This document shows, in pieces, positions 1-6,662 of a stretch of 6,662 nucleotides of DNA. This stretch comes from JBIIJL01 sp044233795 (GTDB lineage: Bacteria; Pseudomonadota; Gammaproteobacteria; Legionellales; Legionellaceae): contig JBIIJL010000098.1 of NCBI GenBank assembly GCA_044233795.1, forward strand, positions 1 to 6,662, written 5' to 3'. Under the pieces are notes generated by a model, which saw only the letters and a list, made by a program, of their open reading frames with translations, searched no databases and was not told the origin of the DNA. Positions within the stretch are counted from its first letter, which is position 1; every line of letters starts with the position of its first letter. A program made the translations under genes and the position numbers.

Positions 1-881
1 CCTCACATGAGTTTAATTTGGATGCATATTTGGCAGGGAAAATGACGCCTGTATATTTTGGTTCAGCGATTAATAATTTTGGTATCAGAGAACTTTTGGA
101 TGATTTTGCAAGTCATGCCCCAGCGCCAAGGCCACGGCAGACGCTTGAACGACTCGTTGTGCCGTCAGAAGACAAGTTCACGGGTTTTGTATTCAAAATT
201 CAGGCTAATATGGATCCTAAACACCGCGATCGTATTGCTTTTGTGCGCATATGCTCAGGAAAGTTTAGCAAAGGCATGAAATTGGCACATCTTCGCATAG
301 GTAAGGAAGTACAAATTTCTAATGCATTGACTTTCATGGCTCAGGACAGGGTCCATGCAGCTATCGCCATGGCGGGCGATATTATTGGTTTTCATAACCA
401 TGGAACTATCCGCATAGGGGATACATTTACAGAAGGTGAATCGCTAAAATTTACCGGTATTCCAAATTTTGCTCCTGAATTGTATCGCTTGGTGCATTTA
501 AGGGATCCTTTAAAAAGTAAAGCGCTCTTGAAAGGGTTGATTGAATTATCCGAGGAGGGGGCAACCCAAGTATTTCGGCCGCTCAATAGTAATCAATTAA
601 TCCTTGGTGCGGTTGGGATATTGCAGTTTGATGTGGTCGCTCACCGCTTGAAACATGAATATAATGTTGATTGTGCTTATGAATCAGTCAGTGTGTCTTG
701 TGCTCGTTGGGTATATTCGGATGATGATAAAGCGATGGCTGATTTTAAGACGAAAGCTTATGATTATTTGGCATTTGATGGGGGCGATAACTTAATGTAT
801 CTTGCACCAACGAAGGTGAATTTATCTTTGGCACAAGAACGGTATCCAAAAATTGTGTTTTCTGCAACTCGCGAGTTATAA
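1..881 (+). CDS. prfC: Peptide chain release factor 3 (RF3), C-terminal part
   Basis: RF3 is a cytoplasmic translational GTPase that removes RF1 and RF2 from the ribosome after peptide release. The frame is open from the left edge (first whole codon at 3-5, reading SHEFNLDAYLAG) to TAA at 879-881, giving 292 residues. The family is about 529 residues long, so roughly the first 237, with most of the GTPase domain and its nucleotide-binding motifs, lie outside the window. The visible part covers the end of the G domain (TPVYFGSAINNFG), the beta-barrel domain (EDKFTGFVFKIQANMDPKHR, then FHNHGTIRIGDTF) and the C-terminal domain (FTGIPNFAPELYR, LSEEGATQVFRP, GAVGILQFDVV, DGGDNLMYL, LAQERYP). These strings agree nearly word for word with what I remember of E. 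coli RF3, and the C-terminus is full length with no frameshift. The TTG at 18 is internal and not a start. The next gene converges on this one. Confidence 0.97.
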   Translation, partial: SHEFNLDAYLAGKMTPVYFGSAINNFGIRELLDDFASHAPAPRPRQTLERLVVPSEDKFTGFVFKIQANMDPKHRDRIAFVRICSGKFSKGMKLAHLRIGKEVQISNALTFMAQDRVHAAIAMAGDIIGFHNHGTIRIGDTFTEGESLKFTGIPNFAPELYRLVHLRDPLKSKALLKGLIELSEEGATQVFRPLNSNQLILGAVGILQFDVVAHRLKHEYNVDCAYESVSVSCARWVYSDDDKAMADFKTKAYDYLAFDGGDNLMYLAPTKVNLSLAQERYPKIVFSATREL

Positions 882-933
882 ACTATAATTTGTTGAACAA
901 AGCTTGATGGAGCAGGGGCATTGGGCATTCCTC

Positions 934-979
934 GCTTGGGTGAGTCGATAAAAAAATATATTTATCGACTTATCCAAGC
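934..979 (+). terminator. Long hairpin downstream of prfC, probable terminator
   Basis: Bases 934-952 pair with 961-979 to give a 19-bp stem around an 8-base loop (AAAATATA, 953-960). The inner 10 bp (AGTCGATAAA against TTTATCGACT) are perfect. The outer part has two G-U pairs (942 with 971, 940 with 973). Those pairs work only in RNA made from the plus strand; in a minus-strand transcript they become C-A mismatches. This points to a role at the end of the prfC message, 53 bases after its stop. The bases that follow (980-990) are T-rich but not an uninterrupted T tract, so it is not a textbook Rho-independent terminator. It could also protect the 3' end of the message, or act for both converging genes. 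Confidence 0.55.
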
Positions 980-1048
980 TTATCTATTTGTACTGACTGA
1001 AAGAGGTTTGTCTGAATCAGCACATAATAATCAAACGATCGATTTAAA

Positions 1049-1435
1049 TTAACCTGCCGAGCAACTCGCGCGTATGGACTTGGTTCCTAAGTTAACTAAC
1101 TCAACCTTCGCGCCAGAATCTGCTGTGATGTTAATCATATCGCCACTTTGAACCCTAATGCCGAGTGAATCTCCTGCAAAAAGTGGAATAGCATTCACCG
1201 AGCCAGTTTTCTTCAACATTTTTACTGAAAGTTGTGTTTCCGATGGGTCACTCATAATAGTGCAGGTTGCTGTGATTTTCCAAAACAAGATATTTGAAAA
1301 TACCTGGGGATCATTTACAGGTAGTTCATATTCAATCGAGTGACCCATGGTAAATATATGTTCAGTGACAGCAAAAGCAGAATTTGAGAGAAAGCCTCCG
1401 GCTAATAATAAGGTTAAACCTAGTTTTCGTATCAT
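1049..1435 (-). CDS. Small secreted or periplasmic protein, Legionella-type family, function unknown
   Basis: The product has 128 residues, ATG at 1433-1435 and TAA at 1049-1051. The start is well supported because AAGGAG (1443-1448 on the complement) lies 7 bases upstream. Residues 1-22 form a classic Sec signal peptide: basic MIRK, a hydrophobic stretch (LGLTLLLAGGF) and an AFA end that should be cut before Val23. The mature protein is about 106 residues, probably all beta, with exactly two cysteines (Cys58 and Cys125, the latter four residues from the end) that could form a disulfide after export. Recognisable stretches are DPQVFSNILFWKITATC, SGDMINITADSGAKVELVNL and the SCSAG tail. I recall short exported proteins of this pattern from Legionella genomes but know no established function. 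It is a single gene, convergent with prfC and divergent from the gltB-like gene, and shows no sign of decay. Confidence 0.85.
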   Translation of the reverse strand: MIRKLGLTLLLAGGFLSNSAFAVTEHIFTMGHSIEYELPVNDPQVFSNILFWKITATCTIMSDPSETQLSVKMLKKTGSVNAIPLFAGDSLGIRVQSGDMINITADSGAKVELVNLGTKSIRASCSAG

Positions 1436-1442
1436 AAAATGT

Positions 1443-1448
1443 CTCCTT
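1443..1448 (-). promoter_or_regulatory. Ribosome binding site of the small secreted protein gene
   Basis: The minus strand reads AAGGAG followed by ACATTTT and then ATG, a strong Shine-Dalgarno match at 7-base spacing. It fixes the start that gives a complete signal peptide. Confidence 0.8.
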
Positions 1449-1677
1449 GTGTGAAAAACAAACGATTTTAACCATCGCCATTTACTACATCTAACAAAAT
1501 AAAATCATTTCGATCTACGTTAAGTTTACGAGAGGAAATCCTCATTTCAGTTCCTTAACAACCCATTATAAATCACTTTCAATAAACATTGAACTTCTTG
1601 CTTATTTTGTAGAGATTTAACTAGACAACCAGATGGTTTTTAAATCGTCCATTCAGATAAATAATGCTGCTAACTAA

Positions 1678-1705
1678 TTGTTAACACCATCAAATACCTT
1701 ATACA
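1678..1705 (+). promoter_or_regulatory. Candidate distal sigma70 promoter of the gltB-like gene
   Basis: TTGTTA (1678-1683) and TATACA (1700-1705) are separated by 16 bases. Each matches 4 of 6 consensus positions. Transcription would start near 1712 and give a leader of about 175 bases that contains the whole inverted repeat at 1801-1861. In AT-rich DNA such matches arise by chance, so this is only a candidate. Confidence 0.3.
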
Positions 1706-1772
1706 CGTTCGTTTGATGATTCAAGTAGATTTCGCTGCCCGTTTCTTAACACAAGTCTAGGTTAAATTTTGT

Positions 1773-1801
1773 TTGCTGCAGTGGAATAAAAACAGTATGC
1801 T
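1773..1801 (+). promoter_or_regulatory. Candidate proximal sigma70 promoter of the gltB-like gene
   Basis: TTGCTG (1773-1778) and TATGCT (1796-1801) lie 17 bases apart, matching the consensus boxes at 3 and 4 of 6 positions. The start site would fall near 1808, inside the left arm of the inverted repeat at 1801-1861. If this is the real promoter, the repeat would be placed like an operator rather than an RNA leader hairpin. Confidence 0.3.
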
Positions 1802-1861
1802 AATTACCCCCTAACTAAAGGCTAACTGTTTGATTTTTATAGGCAATTAGGTGGTTAATTA
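1801..1861 (+). repeat. Imperfect inverted repeat before the gltB-like gene, possible operator or leader hairpin
   Basis: The left arm TAATTACCCCCTAA (1801-1814) pairs with the right arm TTAGGTGGTTAATTA (1847-1861). There are 13 base pairs, one bulged T (1855) and one mismatch (1809 against 1852); the arms are 32 bases apart. The right arm also belongs to a perfect 14-bp palindrome, TGGTTAATTAACCA (1852-1865), which ends 21 bases before the start codon. Either could bind a dimeric regulator. I do not recognise the binding protein. Confidence 0.4.
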
Positions 1862-1870
1862 ACCAGTTTC

Positions 1871-1877
1871 AAAGGAG
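1871..1877 (+). promoter_or_regulatory. Ribosome binding site of the gltB-like gene
   Basis: AAAGGAG sits 9 bases before the ATG at 1887. The frame has a stop at 1860-1862 and no ATG, GTG or TTG between that stop and 1887, so this start is the only one available upstream. Confidence 0.8.
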
Positions 1878-1886
1878 TGTAAGGTA

Positions 1887-4800
1887 ATGCCATTTTTTTC
1901 ATCTGAGAGTTCCTCTGTATCAAAAGATACTCTTTCTGAAGTACCTGAACGAATTCATTCAGCATGTGGTGTTGCCTTAAGGATAAACCTTCCACATCGA
2001 ACTGAGGATGGCTCGCTACTTCTTGATACGGCAGGTAACGTTAGGGTCGATTGTTCACATCAGGTTGTACTAGATGGTTTGAAAACGCTTGGAAAATTTG
2101 AGTATCGATCTGGGGAAGATGATGGTGCTGGGATTAAAATCAATGGCTTTACCGAGCATTTTTTTAATAAAAAAATTGCTGAAGGTCATTATTTAATAGA
2201 TGATGCAGTGCCTTTAGTCGCATCTTTGGCCAAAGGTAACTTTGCTGTGGGGCAGTTTTTTTTACCTAAAAGTAAAGATGAAATGATTGCGGCTAAAATA
2301 TTGATTGAAGAGTCAGCAAGGCAATTTGGCTTGCAGCTTCGTGGTTTTCGATATTTAAATGCATCTGTTGATAGGTCTGCGCTGACCAAAAAGGGCTTGG
2401 ATACAGAGCCTTCCCAATGGCAGGCCATTTTCCAGAAAATAGGTCCAGATGGGTTATGTGACCACTCTGCTGAGCTTGAAAGGGCCACACTAAACGCCGG
2501 TGTATGCATAACCGCTCGGGCGAAAAGGGAAAATATTTCACTTCATCTGATCTCTCTTAGCTCAAGATATATTGTTTACAAAGGTCTGATTCATCCTAAA
2601 AAAGTTGGACAATATTTTAGGGACGATCTTTATGACGAAGATTTCACTGCGACAGGTACTGAAGTTCACGGGCGTTACTCAACCAATACTGATTCATTGC
2701 CAGAAAATGCACAACCTTGCGAAGACATTGAGCACAATGGTGAGCTTAATTCAGCTCCCGCCAATGCTGCTGAAATGCGCGATGAAATATTGGCCAAAGG
2801 GTTTGATGGGGTGTTTCCTGATCCAAAATTTTCAGACTCAATGCAATTTAAAGCAGACCTTCACAATTTAATGATCATGAAAAACATCCCCTTCATTGAG
2901 GCATTTGTGCGGTTGATGCCACCTAGGATCACTGATGAAGAGGTTGCTGACGGTAAGTATTCAAAAGAAGTTGTGGCGATGCTTAAATGTTTCGAACTTG
3001 AACGCACAGGCTATAATGGACCTGCGTTTATGGTTGGCGATATTGTCAAATTAGATGAGTCTGGGCTTCGTCCAGGGCGTTTAGGTATTATTGAAGATGA
3101 GCATGGTCACCGGCAATTTCATGCATCATCAGATGATCTTCTGCTAGCTCCACCGGGCGGTAAAATCATCAAAAAATGGGAGCTTGATTTTGGTGGGATG
3201 GTTCATGTGACTCCAGAGGGTGATATTCTAGAAACCGCAGATATTTTAGAGAAGGTTTGCCAACGGTATCAGGCAGTGACGGCTGATTATTTTCAAAAAA
3301 CTCTCGATGCTCGTACCACACGCCTTCACACCACAGTTGCGCATGAAGAGGATGCTCGGATAAGCCTTGATGCATTGCCTACACCTGAGTTAAATCGATT
3401 GCTCTATGCCGCAGGCTGGGATAAAGAGGCTTTAGATGGTGTGCTTTACATGGCGCTACATGGTGCAGAAGAAGTTATTGCATTAGGAGATGATACTGAT
3501 CCATTGCATGCCACAATTGACCCACCCCATATAGCATACTTTTTCCATCAATTGTTCGCGCAAGTCTCCTCCCCTTCACTTGATTCAACTCATGAGCCTG
3601 AAGATTTTTCATTGGAAACATCCGTGGGCCCTGTCCTTGAAACCTCAGTTGAACAATCGATAGCGTTTGAAGAGCGAACCAAGATTATTCTTCTTGACGA
3701 GCCTGTGATGAGAATTGGTGATTTAGAGGCACTTGAGCACCATGATGACCCTCTAGTTTGTGTGCACGTACTTGATACAAGTTTTGATAGAAAAAGTGTA
3801 TCAGGTGCCACTCCAGGGCATTTGCTTCGTGAAGCACTGGTGCATTTGTTGAAAAAAGCCGAAGATATTGCCCGAAATCCTAAGGGAGGAGTTATCGTAT
3901 TAAGTGATCGATCTGCAAATGCTGATCGTGCGCTCATACCTGATGTGCTTGCTGTTGCTGCAGTTAGAAGACACCTTGAACATCAGTGTTTGATTAGAAA
4001 TGTGTCTATTGTTGCTGACTCATATCAATGTGCAGGACCTCATCATCAAGCGATGCTTAAGATCTTTGGTGCGCGCTCAATTTATCCTCGTGGGGTTTAT
4101 GCAGAAATTCCACGTCTCATTGCAAATATGCCAGGTAAAGAAGCTGCATTTATCGGTGATGCCTTGGGTAATGTGTTTAACGCAACTCTCAAATGTTTAT
4201 TGAAAAACATGGGTAAGATGGGACTTAATCGCGTTAATAATTATCGTGATTTTGTCGCAGCCCTGGGCTTAGATTTTACGCCGACTGGCGAAGTACTTGA
4301 TGCTTATCCTACGCTTGGAAATATATTTGCTGATATTTACTCGCCGATGAAGGGTATTAACCTTGATCATGTTGCAAACGCTTTATTGAGACGTTATGAG
4401 CAAGCGTATAATCCGAACAATCAATTTATTCTTATGCCTCATTCAGGTTTTTATATGCAAGAAGCCGGTGGCATTAAGCATGGGTTTGGACCTATCGTCA
4501 CTAACGCATTTACGGATTGGTTGAAAGCAGAGGAAATTGAAGCCACCCGTTGTAGAATTCATCGTATTTTAGCTCATCGATATGGTGTTAATGATTATAT
4601 CGAGCACGCTCAAGAGCTCTATAGTCCCGAGCATGGTTTTCTAGATCCATTCATGAAAGATATTCATGGATACTATCCTCCTGAATATTTAGATCGATTT
4701 GTTCCATCAAGTGCTTTTAACAAAATGTCTTCATTGATTGAGGCAGATAGACGTCAGAATCCAACGGCGCTTATTGTCAAATCTCTAGATAGAGAGGCCG

Positions 4801-6662
4801 TAAGAGCGCTTTTGAGTCTTGATGATAGTTATTCAAAACCATTACAAAGCCAATCTGAAATCCGTAAGTTGATGTATGAAGGCAATATGAGTCAGGGGGC
4901 ACTCGGTGTCACAGATCCAGAGCATCCTGAAAAATTAGGCCCACACGAGACGCTCACTCGCGGGATGAACTCAATTGGTTCGATGTCTGCCTCAGGAGAA
5001 GGTGGTGAAGACCCTGATGATCTTCGAGATCCAACCGGCCTTAAAACCACAAGAAGTAAACAAATTGCGTCGGGTCGTTTTGGTGTAAGTGCTATGCAAA
5101 TCCTCTGTGCAGAGGAGATTGAATTTAAAGTTGCCCAAGGAGCAAAACCCGGAGAGGGTGGTCAATTATCAAAGCTCAAAGTTGATTGGCGATTTGCAGC
5201 TCAAAGAGGGGGCTTACCGCACACAGATTTCATTAGCCCACCGCCACATCACGATACCTACTCTATCGAAGACTTGATGCAAATAATTCATGACATTAAG
5301 GAGGTAAATCCTAGATGTAAAGTGTCTGTCAAATTGGTGGCATCAAAAGGTATTGGTACAATCGCTGTAGGTGTTGCCAAAGCGAGGGCTGACGTTATCA
5401 ATATTGCTGGCAATGATGGGGGCACGGGTGCTGCGCAAAAATCAAGCGTAAAGCATGCGGGGATGCCTGCAAAACTTGGGGTTTCTCTTGTTGATAAAGC
5501 CCTACGTCGGGCAGGTCGGCGTCATCAAGTCAAACTTCGGATGAGCGGCGGTTTTAAAACTGCTGAAGATGTTATTATTGCTGCGATTTTAGGTGCTGAT
5601 CTTTATGAATTCGGGACGACTGCGATGATGACCATCGGGTGTAAAAATCAACGAACATGTAATAAAAGTTGCGAGCCAGGCATTACGGTTGACAGTAAGA
5701 CGAAATTTAAAGGGCAACAAATTAACACAGAACGTTTTTTTGTGAATCTCGCTGCGAGCGTACAAGCACGGTTACGTGAACTTGGGGTGAATAATTTAGA
5801 TGATCTTAAGGGTTGTACTGAGCTGCTGGATCTAGTTGATCCGACGTTAAAAACACGGTATGACTTAGCAACCATCCTTGATAGAAGTGGTTTGCCCGAA
5901 GCCCCGTCTTTAGAAGAACAACAAGTTTTGCGTGATGAACAACTTAAAGCCTCAGAAAATCCAAAAATTGAGTCTTTGATTGCAGAAATTAAAGCCTGCT
6001 TTGAAAAAAACCCAAATGCAACCTTCGAAATTGATAGAGAAAATCCTATTGAACTTGATTCAGAAGACTTAAGTTTTGGTGCAAGAATTTCGGGTCATTT
6101 TGCTCGACATTTAGAGCGCTTTCCTGATGCTAGGATCATTCTAAGAACCACTGGGATTGGCGGGCAAAGTTTAGGATTTGTGAAGACTAAGGGTATGGAC
6201 ATTTATCACCTAGGGCCGGTACAAGATGGGTGTGGTAAAAGCATGACAGGAGGCGTTCTTACTATAACGACACCTCAACAAAGACTTGACTATCGTGCTG
6301 ATGAAAATACGATTGCGGGTAATGTGTTGGGTTTTGGTGCCAGTGGTGGCGAGTTTTATGTAAATGGACGTGCTGGGCACCGTGCTTTTGTTCGAATGCA
6401 AGGTGCTACTGCTGTTATTGAAGGAGCAGGTCGGCGAGCCTTTGAATTTATGACCTCAGGTACGGGTATGATTTTAGGTGCTGTTGGAGGTAAGGTTTGT
6501 TCAAGTGCCACTGGTGGTATTGTGTTTGTATATGATATAGAGAATCAAATTAAACCATCGAAATCAGTTCGCTTTGCAACTGATACTGAGCGTCTTGCTT
6601 ATGAAGGGGTTATGAGACAGGTACTGCAACAACATGTCGCAGCGACAGGTTCTTTAAGGGCA
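1887..6662 (+). CDS. Divergent glutamate synthase large subunit (GltB-like), 3' end outside window
   Basis: Enzymes of this family move the amide nitrogen of glutamine to 2-oxoglutarate, making two glutamates, using FMN and a 3Fe-4S cluster. The frame is open for 1592 codons to the right edge. Residues 27 to about 430 form the class II glutaminase: Cys27-Gly as nucleophile after a 26-residue Ser-rich propeptide, RYSTNT (263-268), HNGELN (283-288) and SDS (316-318). The central domain carries FAQV (557-560), which links it to the glutaminase, and LSDR (672-675). The FMN domain holds MSQGAL (1001-1006), GEGGEDP (1037-1043), KPGEGGQ (1087-1093), ISPPPHHD (1116-1123), VKLV around Lys1149, NDGGTGA (1176-1182) and FKT around Lys1224. 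The cluster cysteines are 1252, 1258 and 1262. The GXGXG domain runs from about 1478 to 1550. The last visible residues (HVAATGSLRA) match the usual near-C-terminal stretch, so little is missing. Compared with ordinary GltB (about 1500 residues), the protein is longer and several signatures are altered. Whether its electron donor is GltD with NADPH, ferredoxin or something else is not visible. Confidence is high for the family, low for the exact substrate. Confidence 0.93.
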   Translation, partial: MPFFSSESSSVSKDTLSEVPERIHSACGVALRINLPHRTEDGSLLLDTAGNVRVDCSHQVVLDGLKTLGKFEYRSGEDDGAGIKINGFTEHFFNKKIAEGHYLIDDAVPLVASLAKGNFAVGQFFLPKSKDEMIAAKILIEESARQFGLQLRGFRYLNASVDRSALTKKGLDTEPSQWQAIFQKIGPDGLCDHSAELERATLNAGVCITARAKRENISLHLISLSSRYIVYKGLIHPKKVGQYFRDDLYDEDFTATGTEVHGRYSTNTDSLPENAQPCEDIEHNGELNSAPANAAEMRDEILAKGFDGVFPDPKFSDSMQFKADLHNLMIMKNIPFIEAFVRLMPPRITDEEVADGKYSKEVVAMLKCFELERTGYNGPAFMVGDIVKLDESGLRPGRLGIIEDEHGHRQFHASSDDLLLAPPGGKIIKKWELDFGGMVHVTPEGDILETADILEKVCQRYQAVTADYFQKTLDARTTRLHTTVAHEEDARISLDALPTPELNRLLYAAGWDKEALDGVLYMALHGAEEVIALGDDTDPLHATIDPPHIAYFFHQLFAQVSSPSLDSTHEPEDFSLETSVGPVLETSVEQSIAFEERTKIILLDEPVMRIGDLEALEHHDDPLVCVHVLDTSFDRKSVSGATPGHLLREALVHLLKKAEDIARNPKGGVIVLSDRSANADRALIPDVLAVAAVRRHLEHQCLIRNVSIVADSYQCAGPHHQAMLKIFGARSIYPRGVYAEIPRLIANMPGKEAAFIGDALGNVFNATLKCLLKNMGKMGLNRVNNYRDFVAALGLDFTPTGEVLDAYPTLGNIFADIYSPMKGINLDHVANALLRRYEQAYNPNNQFILMPHSGFYMQEAGGIKHGFGPIVTNAFTDWLKAEEIEATRCRIHRILAHRYGVNDYIEHAQELYSPEHGFLDPFMKDIHGYYPPEYLDRFVPSSAFNKMSSLIEADRRQNPTALIVKSLDREAVRALLSLDDSYSKPLQSQSEIRKLMYEGNMSQGALGVTDPEHPEKLGPHETLTRGMNSIGSMSASGEGGEDPDDLRDPTGLKTTRSKQIASGRFGVSAMQILCAEEIEFKVAQGAKPGEGGQLSKLKVDWRFAAQRGGLPHTDFISPPPHHDTYSIEDLMQIIHDIKEVNPRCKVSVKLVASKGIGTIAVGVAKARADVINIAGNDGGTGAAQKSSVKHAGMPAKLGVSLVDKALRRAGRRHQVKLRMSGGFKTAEDVIIAAILGADLYEFGTTAMMTIGCKNQRTCNKSCEPGITVDSKTKFKGQQINTERFFVNLAASVQARLRELGVNNLDDLKGCTELLDLVDPTLKTRYDLATILDRSGLPEAPSLEEQQVLRDEQLKASENPKIESLIAEIKACFEKNPNATFEIDRENPIELDSEDLSFGARISGHFARHLERFPDARIILRTTGIGGQSLGFVKTKGMDIYHLGPVQDGCGKSMTGGVLTITTPQQRLDYRADENTIAGNVLGFGASGGEFYVNGRAGHRAFVRMQGATAVIEGAGRRAFEFMTSGTGMILGAVGGKVCSSATGGIVFVYDIENQIKPSKSVRFATDTERLAYEGVMRQVLQQHVAATGSLRA

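Larger units (their letters stand above)
1449..1886. other. Divergent intergenic region without a supported gene
   Basis: This stretch of about 440 bases separates two genes that point away from each other, so it should hold both promoters. It is AT-rich and I see no coding frame with a credible start and ribosome binding site. For the rightward gene there are two sigma70-like candidates and an imperfect inverted repeat, listed separately. For the leftward gene the best -10-like string on the minus strand is TAAAAT, about 20 bases upstream of the ribosome binding site, but I see no good -35 and do not call it. I see no tRNA, riboswitch or insertion-sequence remnant. Confidence 0.6.

Noticed and set aside
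18..20. TTG as the start codon of a 287-residue protein
   Set aside because: The same frame is open to the left edge and its codons before 18 already match RF3 (SHEFN), so the TTG is an internal leucine codon.
1158..1343. Plus-strand frame of 61 codons inside the small secreted protein gene
   Set aside because: It is antisense to a gene with a signal peptide and ribosome binding site, and has no ribosome binding site or family resemblance of its own.
1712..1886. Glutamine or other known riboswitch in the leader
   Set aside because: I see only one imperfect long-range stem and no recognisable conserved riboswitch core.
1449..1886. CRISPR array or insertion-sequence ends in the intergenic region
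   Set aside because: Short repeats such as GCTAACT occur, but not as regularly spaced units, and no terminal inverted repeats with target duplications are visible.
2189..2541. Two minus-strand frames antisense to the glutaminase domain
   Set aside because: They overlap each other and a continuous conserved glutaminase sequence on the plus strand; their translations look like antisense of coding DNA.
3590..3937. Minus-strand frame of 115 codons within the GltB-like gene
   Set aside because: The plus strand here encodes the conserved central domain up to LSDR; the antisense product is Ser/Arg-rich and matches nothing.
1887..6662. A decayed or frameshifted gltB pseudogene
   Set aside because: The frame is unbroken for 1592 codons, all domains are collinear, and the catalytic cysteine, HNG, SDS, FMN-domain and GXGXG motifs are present.

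Overview
The window looks like chromosome of an AT-rich gammaproteobacterium. The release factor 3 end is close to the gammaproteobacterial protein. A small secreted protein resembles a family I associate with Legionella, so Legionellaceae is my best guess; this is inference from protein character, not a database match.

Layout: (1) positions 1-881, plus strand, hold the C-terminal 292 residues of prfC (peptide chain release factor RF3), whose start lies left of the window. (2) Positions 882-1048 are a convergent intergenic gap with a very long hairpin (934-979), probably the prfC terminator. (3) Positions 1049-1435, minus strand, encode a 128-residue exported protein with a clear signal peptide, two cysteines in the mature part and a good ribosome binding site. 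(4) Positions 1449-1886 are a divergent non-coding region with candidate promoters for the rightward gene and an imperfect inverted repeat just before it. (5) From 1887 to the right edge one frame stays open for 1592 codons and encodes a divergent glutamate synthase large subunit (GltB-like). Only its last few dozen residues appear to be missing.

The GltB-like protein is the main point of interest. All four domains of the family can be followed in order: class II glutaminase with candidate N-terminal nucleophile Cys27, central domain, FMN/Fe-S synthase domain and C-terminal GXGXG beta-helix. Most catalytic signatures are intact, so it is probably a working enzyme. Several near-invariant motifs nevertheless differ: the cysteine triad is C-x5-C-x3-C instead of C-x5-C-x4-C, the HRGA loop is shortened, DRNGLRP reads DESGLRP, and there is an insertion of about nine residues right after the first FMN-domain motif. 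It looks like a separate GltB subfamily rather than the ordinary NADPH-dependent enzyme. Whether a gltD partner follows cannot be seen here.

The three genes do not form an operon: prfC and the small gene converge, and the small gene and the gltB-like gene diverge. I found no mobile element, CRISPR array, tRNA or rRNA.
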